DNA of 64,000 bases, from contig JAHBXF010000002.1 of NCBI GenBank assembly GCA_019636615.1, positions 1,614,001 to 1,678,000 on the forward strand. The letters run 5' to 3'. This DNA comes from Phycisphaeraceae bacterium (lineage in GTDB: Bacteria > Planctomycetota > Phycisphaerae > Phycisphaerales > UBA1924). The notes beneath the pieces are model-generated. The model did not search any database. It was not told the origin of the DNA and saw only the letters and a list, made by a program, of their open reading frames with translations. This document shows, piece by piece, positions 52,665-60,506 of the stretch. Made by a program: the position numbers and the translations under genes. The stretch's first letter is position 1. Every line of letters starts with the position of its first letter.

Positions 52665-54038
52665 TCACTGCGCCGCGGCGCCTACGGCATGATCGGCGCA
52701 GCACATATACGGCCGCGTGGGAGAGCCCACACCGAAGCCGCCCACCGCGTAGCGGGCGTCGTCGGGGTCTGCGCGGTCGAAGACCTTGCGGCCCTCGATC
52801 CATGTCTGCTCCACCTTGGTATAGACGCTCAGCGGGTCGCCGCTGAGCAGAACAAAGTCCGCGTCTTTCCCGGCCTCCAGCGTGCCCACGCGGTCGCCGA
52901 GGTCAAGCATCCTCGCGCCCTCGATGGTCAGCGCCCGCAGTGCGCCCTCGCGGGACATGCCCGCGCGCACCGCGTACGCCGCCGAGCGGAGGAACAGGCG
53001 AGAATCCGTGATCCAGTCGTCGGTGTGAAAGGCGATGGGTGCTCCCGCGTCTTCAAGGGCCTTGCCGGTGATCCACGACAGGCCCACCGCCTCGAGTTTG
53101 CCGCCCGGGCTGTCGATCACGATGATTGACGAGGGCACCCCCGCCGCGGCGATCTCGGGGGCCACTTTCCACGCTTCGCTCACGTGGTGCAGCACAACCC
53201 TGAAGCCGAACTCTTTCTGAAGCCGCAGCACCGTCATGATGTCGTCTGCTCGGTGCGTGTGATGGTGCACGATGCGTTTGCCGTCGAGCACTTCAACCAT
53301 CGCTTCGAGGGCCAGGTCTCTGGCCGGGGCCTCGTCGGGTTTGCCCGCCTCTTTGGCCGCGGCGATTTTCGACCGGTACTCCTGCGCCCGCACAAACTGC
53401 TCGCGCACCATCGCGGCGGACTTTGCCCGCGTTCCCGGGAAGGGTGCCTCACGGATCGAGTTGGTGCCGTTGGCCATTTTCATGCCGCCCATCGGCTCGC
53501 CCGCAGCGTCCAGGATGAAGAGCGCATCGATCGAAACGCCCCCGCCGCCCCCTTCGGCCGGGCGTTTGATGCCGCGCGGCTTGACATAGATGGTCTGCCC
53601 GCTCATCAGGTGCCCGCTGCCGGGCATGATGTTGATGGTGGTGATGCCCCCCGCCACCGCCCGCTTGAAGCCGGGGTCGAAGGGATTGAGCGAATCAAAG
53701 ACGCGCACCGAGGGCTGAATGGCCGCGGAGCCATCCGCCCCCGCCACGCCGCCCACGTGGCTGTGCGTGTCAACGAGCCCGGGCATGATGACCCGGCCCG
53801 CGGCGTCGATGCGCTGGGCCCCGGCGGGAATCGTGACACTCCCCGCGGGCCCAACCGCCACGATGCGGCCCTGGTGCACCACGAGCACGCCTCGCTCGAT
53901 CTCGGGGCCCGCGGCGGTGATGACACGGGCGTTCTCAAAGACCGTGGGCACGGGCTGCGCGGGCGAAGAAGCCGCGCACGGACCCAGGCACACCGAGAGC
54001 AGAAGGGTCCGGACCAGGGTGCGTGCAGTGTGTGGCAT
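52665..54038 (-). CDS. Secreted amidohydrolase-family protein
   Basis: 457 residues with a signal peptide and the full metal site PGLVDTHSHVGG (about 84-95). Further motifs are IVHHHTHRADDI, VLHHVSEA and HTDDWITDSR (catalytic Asp), and a C-terminal DRVGTLEAGKDADFVLLSGDP. Relatives include imidazolonepropionase-, dihydroorotase- and prolidase-like enzymes; the substrate is unknown. Its unusual GIKRPAEGGGGGVSID loop near residue 160 is Gly-rich. Followed by a degenerate paralogue on the same strand (about 75 bases). Confidence 0.82.
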   Translation of the reverse strand: MPHTARTLVRTLLLSVCLGPCAASSPAQPVPTVFENARVITAAGPEIERGVLVVHQGRIVAVGPAGSVTIPAGAQRIDAAGRVIMPGLVDTHSHVGGVAGADGSAAIQPSVRVFDSLNPFDPGFKRAVAGGITTINIMPGSGHLMSGQTIYVKPRGIKRPAEGGGGGVSIDALFILDAAGEPMGGMKMANGTNSIREAPFPGTRAKSAAMVREQFVRAQEYRSKIAAAKEAGKPDEAPARDLALEAMVEVLDGKRIVHHHTHRADDIMTVLRLQKEFGFRVVLHHVSEAWKVAPEIAAAGVPSSIIVIDSPGGKLEAVGLSWITGKALEDAGAPIAFHTDDWITDSRLFLRSAAYAVRAGMSREGALRALTIEGARMLDLGDRVGTLEAGKDADFVLLSGDPLSVYTKVEQTWIEGRKVFDRADPDDARYAVGGFGVGSPTRPYMCCADHAVGAAAQ

Positions 54039-54109
54039 GGGTATGAATATCCGCCTTGCGTGTGGCTTGAGAAAACAGAACCGCCCCCGCGAGCCGCGTA
54101 GATCCGCGA

Positions 54110-55111
54110 TCAGTCAGAACCCGTCGTATCGAACATCCGATCGAACGCCCGACGGTAGATGTCAAAGGCGATGGCCTCGCCCCTGGGATGAATCCGGGAA
54201 AGGTACTCCACCATCACGCCCCCGTTGATCTCCAGTACGGCGGGGCCGGTGTCGGTCAGGAGCATATCGACACTGCCGAATCGAAGGTTGCACGCCCGCG
54301 CGGCGTCACGGGCCAGTTTCAGGCTCGGCGCCATCGCCGGGTCGTGCACTTCGACGAACTGCGCCGAGGCCCCCTGCCCGAGGTTGTGACGCCAGTTGAG
54401 CAGAAGGGCCACGCCGGCCGGGGGCACCTGGCAGAGCGTCTTGGTGTCGAGTGGGTCGAGCCCCTCGAGGGCGTCGGCCCCGCCGCCCGCCGCGCCGGCG
54501 CGTGCGGCTTCGGCGATGCGCGCCGTGAGAAGTTCGAGCACGGTGCGTACACCGTCACCCACAATGCTCGGGCGCACCTTGCGCAGCGCCAGCAGCGGTT
54601 CGCCGTCGAGAAGGATCACCCGGCACTCTTCGCCGGCCTGGACAAACGGGCTGAGCGCCACGGCGTTGACCCGCTGAAAGAGCGTCTGTGCCGCGAGTTC
54701 GAGTTGGGCGGGCGTGCGAACCCTGTAGACACCCCTGCCGCCCGTGCCCGCGTTGTCTTTGATGACGACATCCCACCCGTGCCGCTGGGCAAACTCGTTC
54801 ATGCCCGCCCAGTTCCCCGTGAAGTTGGCCATATACCCGGCCATGTCCGGGTGCAGGAAGAGTTGGTGTGGCACGCGGGCGAGCCCCGCCGAGGCGAGCA
54901 CGTCGCTCGTGGCGGCCTTGTCGCCCACCAGCAGGTGCGTTGCCGCGGGGTTGAGGTCGAAGGCATAACCCCAGACATAGCGCACGCGGTCGGCGAGCGT
55001 GATGCGGTGGATCCAGCCTTCACCGATGGTTTCAACCCGCGCCCCGCGCGCCGCGGCGGCGGCGGAAACCGCCCGCGAGAGCACACGCTGAGTGTTGGCG
55101 ATCACGGGCAT
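54110..55111 (-). CDS. ATP-grasp ligase (glutathione/RimK-type)
   Basis: 333 residues, ATP-grasp fold. The central DVVIKDNAGTGGRGVYRV is the ATP-binding loop, then ECRVILLDGEPLLALRKVRPSIVGDGVRTV, and DMLLTDTGPAVLEINGGVMVEYLS carries the metal-binding Glu/Asn. These families ligate a carboxyl-phosphate to an amine (glutathione synthetase, RimK, cyanophycin-synthetase-like). It may act with the GCS2 protein at 45319 in making a gamma-glutamyl thiol, but this is only inference. It follows fabG on the same strand with a 40-base gap. Confidence 0.8.
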   Translation of the reverse strand: MPVIANTQRVLSRAVSAAAAARGARVETIGEGWIHRITLADRVRYVWGYAFDLNPAATHLLVGDKAATSDVLASAGLARVPHQLFLHPDMAGYMANFTGNWAGMNEFAQRHGWDVVIKDNAGTGGRGVYRVRTPAQLELAAQTLFQRVNAVALSPFVQAGEECRVILLDGEPLLALRKVRPSIVGDGVRTVLELLTARIAEAARAGAAGGGADALEGLDPLDTKTLCQVPPAGVALLLNWRHNLGQGASAQFVEVHDPAMAPSLKLARDAARACNLRFGSVDMLLTDTGPAVLEINGGVMVEYLSRIHPRGEAIAFDIYRRAFDRMFDTTGSD

Positions 55112-55151
55112 GGGCTGGGCAGGGGCAAAAGGCTCGATCTGGCCCGGGTGG

Positions 55152-55904
55152 TCAGCACATCGTCATGCCGCCATCAACAACGATGGTCTGGCCCGTGAGA
55201 TACCCCGCCTCGTCGCTGGTGACATACGCCACGGCGGCGGCGATGTCCTCGGGCGTGCCCAGCCGCTTCACGGCGAGCATGCCCTGCAACTGGTCTTTCA
55301 CCTGCTGTGGCAGGTTGTGGGTCATGTCCGTCTCGATGAACCCCGGCGCCACCACGTTGGCCGTGATGCCCTTGCCGCCCAGTTCGCGTGCGATTGTCTT
55401 GGTGAGCCCCAGCAGCCCCGCCTTGGCCGCGGCGTAGTTGGCCTGGCCGGCGTTGCCCACCACGCCGGATGTCGAAGCGATGTTGACGATGCGCCCGAAG
55501 CGGTTCTTCATCATGGGGCGTGCCGCGGCGCGGATGGCCACGAACGCCGAAGAGAGGTTGGTGGTGATCACCGCGTCCCAGTCTTCGTCGCTCATGCGCA
55601 GGGCGAGGTTGTCTTTGGTGATGCCGGCGTTGTTCACGAGGATGTCGAGGCGGCCATGGTCCGCGGCGACACGGTCGACCGAGGCGGCCAGGGCCTTCAT
55701 GTCGCTCACGTCGATCACGGCGACCGAGGCCGCGCCGCCCGATTGCTCGATCTGATGCTTGAGATCATTGAGCGGGCCCTCGCTGCGGGCCGCAAGAACG
55801 ACGTGCCGGCCGTCGCGTGCCAGGCGCAGCGCGATTGATCTGCCGATGCCCCTGGAAGCGCCAGTGACAAGGGCCACGCGTCGCGGTTCAGAAGATTGAG
55901 TCAT
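55152..55904 (-). CDS. fabG: 3-oxoacyl-ACP reductase FabG
   Basis: 250-residue NADPH-dependent short-chain dehydrogenase reducing beta-ketoacyl-ACP in fatty-acid elongation. TGASRGIGR nucleotide site (about 15-23), LVNNAGIT, the Ser in NIASTSGVVG, catalytic YAAAKAG, and TGQTIVVDGGMTM end. It shares an operon with fabD two genes upstream; a lipoprotein gene of unknown function is inserted between them, and no acpP follows. Confidence 0.94.
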   Translation of the reverse strand: MTQSSEPRRVALVTGASRGIGRSIALRLARDGRHVVLAARSEGPLNDLKHQIEQSGGAASVAVIDVSDMKALAASVDRVAADHGRLDILVNNAGITKDNLALRMSDEDWDAVITTNLSSAFVAIRAAARPMMKNRFGRIVNIASTSGVVGNAGQANYAAAKAGLLGLTKTIARELGGKGITANVVAPGFIETDMTHNLPQQVKDQLQGMLAVKRLGTPEDIAAAVAYVTSDEAGYLTGQTIVVDGGMTMC

Positions 55905-55984
55905 GCTTTGTGGTACTCGTCAGAGATCAGCCTTGAACGCGGGCGGCGCGGATCAGCGCGTGAGCCACCGCTGGAATGCGAACC

Positions 55985-57070
55985 TCAACCGCCGCCCGGC
56001 AGCCCCCGGGTGGGCATGCCCGGCGGCATCGCGGGCATGCCGCCGCCGGAGCCGGCGATATCGCGGATGGTCTTCTCAGGCTGGCTGAGGATATTGGAGA
56101 CGAACTGAATGACCTGGTCGCGTGTGATCGCACCGCCCGAACCCATCACCATGGCGTCGATGAGCATCTTGATCATGCTCGCCTCGGGCATCACGCCCCG
56201 CTTGGCGGCGTCGCGGCCCTTCTCGATCATGGAATCGATCTCGGAGGCCGAAACCCCCATCATCGCCGCCTGCTGCTTGGCCGCGTTCGGATCGAACGGG
56301 ATGTTGGCCGCCTGCGCCACGCGCTTCTGCAGTTCCATGGCCAGATAGGCGAGCACCGAAGCCTGTTCCATGGGGTCGCCCCCGGCAGCGCCCGCGCTCA
56401 AACCCGCGAGCGCATCGCCCGCAAGGCCGCCGTCAAAGTCTGTGGCCCGCTTGCGGACTTCAGAGGGTGCGCGAACACCGTCAAAGACCCAGCGGTCGCC
56501 GGTGCGGATGGCCGTCCAACCAAGGAGGTAGGCCCCGGAAGGCTCTTGTATTGCCAACTGCAGGCTCGCCGCCGTGGCCTCGCCCGAACCGCCTGGGCCG
56601 CCGCCGGGCCCGCCGGGGGTGAGGTCTTCGAGCATCACCACGCGCACGGCTTCGATCTGTTCCACGCTTTCGTCCCACTCGCCGCTGGCGGTGAGCACGT
56701 CGAGGTCGTTCTTGGCATCGGCCGCCAGCAGCGGGGCCATGCGGTCGGAATCGCCCTTGGCGATGGCGTCTGCGAGCAGCAGGATCGCCCGCGCGAGCGA
56801 GTCGTCGGTCGGTGCGTGGGTCTGCGGGAACTGCACCCGGGCGTCGGGTTTGACCGCGGAGACAACCACCCCGATATCGATCGGATCGGGAATTCGCGGC
56901 GGCGGGGGTGGTGGCGGTGGCGGGGGCGGAGGCGGCGGCTTCTTCTTGCAGCCGATCAGAATGGGCGCCGGCGCCAGGGGCGCGAGCACGACCGCGGCCG
57001 TGAGCAGCGTGGAGAAGGAGATGCTCAGCACCGAGAGGGCCGAGGCAAAGAGCGATTTACGGGGTGTCAT
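55985..57070 (-). CDS. Lipoprotein with a 14-proline linker, function unknown
   Basis: 361 residues. Lipoprotein signal with lipobox LIGC (Cys41), Lys-Lys-Lys, then fourteen consecutive prolines, probably a stiff spacer holding the rest away from the membrane. The body (about 75-300) is helical and Ala/Gly/Asp-rich with no recognised domain. ILLLADAIAKGDSDRMAPLLAADAKNDLDVL is a helix pair resembling TPR-like or NTF2-like starts. The tail is Gly/Pro/Met-rich. ATG 57070 overlaps the fabD stop by 14 bases, and fabG follows: a lipoprotein wedged inside a fatty-acid operon. Confidence 0.7.
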   Translation of the reverse strand: MTPRKSLFASALSVLSISFSTLLTAAVVLAPLAPAPILIGCKKKPPPPPPPPPPPPPPRIPDPIDIGVVVSAVKPDARVQFPQTHAPTDDSLARAILLLADAIAKGDSDRMAPLLAADAKNDLDVLTASGEWDESVEQIEAVRVVMLEDLTPGGPGGGPGGSGEATAASLQLAIQEPSGAYLLGWTAIRTGDRWVFDGVRAPSEVRKRATDFDGGLAGDALAGLSAGAAGGDPMEQASVLAYLAMELQKRVAQAANIPFDPNAAKQQAAMMGVSASEIDSMIEKGRDAAKRGVMPEASMIKMLIDAMVMGSGGAITRDQVIQFVSNILSQPEKTIRDIAGSGGGMPAMPPGMPTRGLPGGG

Positions 57071-58016
57071 AACTTGTGACCTTGATGTTTTTGTCGATCC
57101 GCCGCATCAGCCCGGCGAGCGTTTTGCCCGGGGCCAGTTCAATGTAGTCTGCCTGAGGCTGGGGCGCATTGCCCGCCAGCCAAGTGCACGATTGCGACCA
57201 ACGCACCGGGCTGGTGAGTTGATCCACCAGGCGACGGCGGATGGAATCTGCCGAAGCGTCGTGGGGAAGCGCGGTCACATTGGAAATAACCGTCGCCCGC
57301 GGGGGTGTGATCTGGGTTTCTGCCAACGCCGCGGAGAGACGCTTGGCGGCCATCGACATGAGGGGGGAGTGGAACGCCCCGGCCACGGCGAGCATCGTGG
57401 AGCGCAGGCCCATCTCGGAGGCCGCGGCCGCCGCGCGTTCGCAGGCGTTTTTGTGGCCGCTGAGCACGACCTGACCGGGCGCGTTGAAGTTGGCGCACAC
57501 CAGCACGTCGCCGTCGCGGGCGCGGTCGCAGATCTGCTCGGCCTGCTCCTCGGAAGCCCCGATGAGGGCGAGCATGCCCCCGCCGCCGCCGGCGCGGGCC
57601 TCGGCGCTGTCGGTCGCGTCCTGCATGGCCCGCCCGCGGAGCGTGACGAGTTCGAGACAATCCTGGAATGAGACCGCCCCGGCGATGTGCAGGGCTGTAT
57701 ATTCGCCCAGCGAGAGCCCCGCGCAGGCGTGGATCGGCTGGTCGTTGGCCGCCATCGACCGATGCGCGAGCATGCCACGCCACGACGCCACAGAGGCGGT
57801 GAAAATGGCCGGCTGGCTCACGTCCGTCTGGTTCAACCGCTCGGCGGGCCCCGAAAAGCACAGGGTCGTGAGCGGCGCGCCGAGCCGATCACCCAGAACC
57901 GCATCGGCCTGTTCGAAGGTCTCCCTCGCTTCGGGGGATTGATCGAACCAGGCCTTTCCCATCGCCACGGCTTGGGCCCCCTGTCCGGGGCAGAGAATGA
58001 CCAGTGGGTTTGGCAT
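57057..58016 (-). CDS. fabD: Malonyl-CoA:ACP transacylase FabD
   Basis: 319 residues. CPGQGAQAVAMG near the N-terminus, nucleophile Ser102 in AGLSLGEYTAL, RGRAMQDA (malonyl-binding Arg), VAGAFHSPLM (catalytic His) and the C-terminal ELAPGKTLAGLMRRI. It loads malonyl groups onto ACP for fatty-acid elongation. ATG 58016 is taken as the start; TTG two codons earlier is possible. First gene of fabD-lipoprotein-fabG-ATP-grasp, all on the minus strand. Confidence 0.95.
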   Translation of the reverse strand: MPNPLVILCPGQGAQAVAMGKAWFDQSPEARETFEQADAVLGDRLGAPLTTLCFSGPAERLNQTDVSQPAIFTASVASWRGMLAHRSMAANDQPIHACAGLSLGEYTALHIAGAVSFQDCLELVTLRGRAMQDATDSAEARAGGGGGMLALIGASEEQAEQICDRARDGDVLVCANFNAPGQVVLSGHKNACERAAAAASEMGLRSTMLAVAGAFHSPLMSMAAKRLSAALAETQITPPRATVISNVTALPHDASADSIRRRLVDQLTSPVRWSQSCTWLAGNAPQPQADYIELAPGKTLAGLMRRIDKNIKVTSYDTP

Positions 58017-58071
58017 CGGCAATCATACGCGGAGGCGGGCCCGGCACACGCAGATGAGGCTTTTTCAGGCT

Positions 58072-58743
58072 TTAGCGGTAGAGATCGATCACCCGTTTGA
58101 CACGATCGGGGTTGGGCACGTTGTTCATCGAGACTTCTACCCCGTCGTCCGCCGCGCTCGAGATCGAAAGCGTGCCCACCTTCCACACCCGTTGCCAGAA
58201 CGTCTGCCGAACTACCACGTTGCGGATGTCCTTGATGAGCACCTCGCTCGTGTGCTTGCTGAAGAACCCGGTGCGGTCGACGACCCGGCGCGTGGTGATT
58301 CTGAACGATTCGGTCAGCGCGGCGAGTTTCCAGTAGCCCAGCGTGCCGACCGCCAACACCGCCAAAAGGCCGCAGACAATCGCGGCCGGCGGCAGCGTGG
58401 CTGCAAAGACCCCGGCTGCGATTCCCCCGCCGAGGGCGATGATCGCCAGCGAGATCGATCCCAGCGGCCTGGCGCGATAGATCGCCGGGTGCAGCACCAG
58501 CACGTCAGCCTCGGGGCCGTTCCTGGGGGGATATCCCTCCTTGGCCGCGAGGTCTGTGGTTGAGGCCGCTGGTGCCCCCCCTCCGCCGTTTCGCCCGACA
58601 GGGATCGTGTCATGCGGGCCGGTCGAGCCGGGCGCACGCACCACGTTGACATCGTTGCAGAAGGGGCAACGCACCTTCTGCCCGACCCCCACGTCGGTTT
58701 CAAACTTCTTGTCGCATTGATCGCACGTGATGGTTGTCGTCAT
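58072..58743 (-). CDS. Membrane PH-domain (bPH2-like) protein with zinc ribbon
   Basis: 223 residues. N-terminal zinc ribbon (TCDQCDKKFETDVGVGQKVRCPFCNDV: CxxC...CxxC), a Gly/Ala linker, two helices (IYRARPLGSISLAIIALGGG and IVCGLLAVLAVGTLGYWKL), then a bPH2-like domain: SFRITTRRVVDRTGFFSKHTSEVLIKDIRNVVVRQTFWQRVWKVGTLSISS. This fits YdbS/YdbT-type membrane PH proteins of unknown biochemical role. ATG 58743 begins the ribbon. It diverges from the first GT4 gene. Confidence 0.8.
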   Translation of the reverse strand: MTTTITCDQCDKKFETDVGVGQKVRCPFCNDVNVVRAPGSTGPHDTIPVGRNGGGGAPAASTTDLAAKEGYPPRNGPEADVLVLHPAIYRARPLGSISLAIIALGGGIAAGVFAATLPPAAIVCGLLAVLAVGTLGYWKLAALTESFRITTRRVVDRTGFFSKHTSEVLIKDIRNVVVRQTFWQRVWKVGTLSISSAADDGVEVSMNNVPNPDRVKRVIDLYR

Positions 58744-58859
58744 GGTCTGTTCCGCAGGGTAAGACCCAAGCCCGCCGCCGAACCCCCCCGGGGGGATGAT
58801 TGGCCTTTGACGGGGAGGAGTTGCACGAAGGCTCACAATCCGTACACTGCCGCACAGCG

Positions 58860-60506
58860 ATGCGAGTTCTCATGATCAACTGGTCTGACCCTGTCGCCGG
58901 CGCCCTCCACGGGGGGGGCGTCAACGGGTACGCGCGCCAACTCGCCCTGGCCCTGGCGTGGCGGGGTCATCACGTCGGCTGGCTCTCGGGCGGCCGCACA
59001 TACACCCCTGACCCCCGCACCAACCGCCACGGCCCGTGCGAAGTGCGGCGCATGCCCGATCATGAAGGGCTGCAGGTCTTCGAGGTCATCAACTCGCCCG
59101 TGGCCGCACCGGGAATCTTTCAGTATGGCGAGCCCGCGGCGGAGATTGCCTCACCGCCGCTCGCCCGCGAGGTCTCGCGGTTTGTCTCTCTCTGGCGCCC
59201 CGACATCGTGCACTGGCACAACATCGAGGGTTTCTCGGCCGACTGCATCGAGGCCGTCGCCACGTGCCGCCCCGCATCGCTCGCCCCGGCGCAGGTCTTC
59301 AGCCTTCACAACTACCACACCATCTGCCCACAGGTGTATCTCGTGCAGCGTGGCACCCACGTGTGCACCAACTTCATGAACGGGCACGCGTGCGCCACGT
59401 GTGTTGAGTCATGCGTGCCCGAGTTTGAACGCCGCCGACGCGCCGGCCTGCAGGAACGTTGGACCCCCCCACCACACGCGCCAGAGACCCCGCCCCCCGG
59501 GCCCGTGCTGCGGGGTGTTGCACTCCGTGTCGTGCGCGGCCTGGCCCGGCGCGCGCGCCGTGTGATTCAAGAGAACCCGCCACCCCCCCCACCGCCACTG
59601 CCGGCTGGCCCCGCGCTGCCCGGCGCGCCTGTCTGCCGCGAGCAAGACCTCTGCCCCGCAACGCACGCGCACGTCGCATGTGGGACGCCAGAACACGCGA
59701 CGCTCCCGGTTGACAACACCGTCTCTCCCGAGCCCCCCAGCGATCTGCCGCTCCACGTCTATGGCCAGCGACGGGCCGCGATGGTGCGGGCCCTGGCGCG
59801 GTGCGACCGCGTGCTGGCTGTTTCCCGGTTTGTGCGTGAGAAGTTCGCCGCGATGGGGGTGCCGGCAGACAAACTCGAAACGCTGCACATCGGCACGGCG
59901 ATGGCAACGCTGGCGGCGCAGCGTCAGACCATTTCTTCACCCCCCGCACGCACGCCGCAGAGCCCCGTTCGCTTGGTATTCATGGGGTACAACAACGCCT
60001 TCAAGGGCCTGCCGATGCTGCTGGATTCGCTCGAATCGCTCGGGGCCCCGATTCTGGCCAGACTCCACCTGTATATCTGGGCCAAGGACATCGAACACAA
60101 CATGGGGCGGCTGTGGGCGCTCGAAACGCGGCTGGCCGGGCTGAGCGTGCGCGGCTCATACCGCCACGAAGATGTTCCGGCCATGCTCGCGGGCAAAGAC
60201 GCGGGGCTAGTGCCCAGCACCTGGTGGGACAACGGCCCGCAAACCGTCATGGAGTTTCTCGCCTGCGGGCTGCCGGTCATCGGCGCACGCCTCGGGGGCA
60301 TCCCGGACTTCATCGAACACGGCAGGAACGGACTGCTCTTCCGGGGCAATGACCGCGCGGCCCTGGCGAACATCCTGCGCGATGTCGCCGCACGCCCTGA
60401 ACTGCTCGATGAACTCAGGGCCAACATCACCCCGCCCAAAGACATGCGCACGCACGCGCTCGAAATCGAGGATGTCTATTCGGCGTGCCGGCGGGAGCGT
60501 GCATGA
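58860..60506 (+). CDS. GT4 glycosyltransferase with cysteine cluster and Pro-rich insert
   Basis: 548-residue GT-B glycosyltransferase. N-terminal NWSDPVAGALHGGGVNGYARQLALALAWRGH is the acceptor-side GT4 motif. The C-terminal part has VFMGYNNAFKGLPMLLDSLE, RGSYRHEDVPAMLAGKDAGLVPSTWWDNGPQTVMEFLACGLPVIG (donor site with E/G-x7-E-like element) and GGIPDFIEHGRNGLLF. Between the domains (about 150-300) lie cysteines VCTNFMNGHACATCVESC and a Pro-rich insertion. The ORF overlaps its partner by four bases (ATGA). Probably builds a surface polysaccharide or glycoprotein glycan. Confidence 0.88.
   Translation: MRVLMINWSDPVAGALHGGGVNGYARQLALALAWRGHHVGWLSGGRTYTPDPRTNRHGPCEVRRMPDHEGLQVFEVINSPVAAPGIFQYGEPAAEIASPPLAREVSRFVSLWRPDIVHWHNIEGFSADCIEAVATCRPASLAPAQVFSLHNYHTICPQVYLVQRGTHVCTNFMNGHACATCVESCVPEFERRRRAGLQERWTPPPHAPETPPPGPVLRGVALRVVRGLARRARRVIQENPPPPPPPLPAGPALPGAPVCREQDLCPATHAHVACGTPEHATLPVDNTVSPEPPSDLPLHVYGQRRAAMVRALARCDRVLAVSRFVREKFAAMGVPADKLETLHIGTAMATLAAQRQTISSPPARTPQSPVRLVFMGYNNAFKGLPMLLDSLESLGAPILARLHLYIWAKDIEHNMGRLWALETRLAGLSVRGSYRHEDVPAMLAGKDAGLVPSTWWDNGPQTVMEFLACGLPVIGARLGGIPDFIEHGRNGLLFRGNDRAALANILRDVAARPELLDELRANITPPKDMRTHALEIEDVYSACRRERA

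Noticed and set aside
51294-53129. Plus-strand frame of 611 residues opposite the two amidohydrolases
   Set aside because: Crosses two real minus-strand genes and their gap; low-complexity composition.
56885-56942. GGC/GGN repeat tract (poly-proline coding)
   Set aside because: A codon run within the lipoprotein gene using mixed proline codons, not a microsatellite or CRISPR-like repeat.
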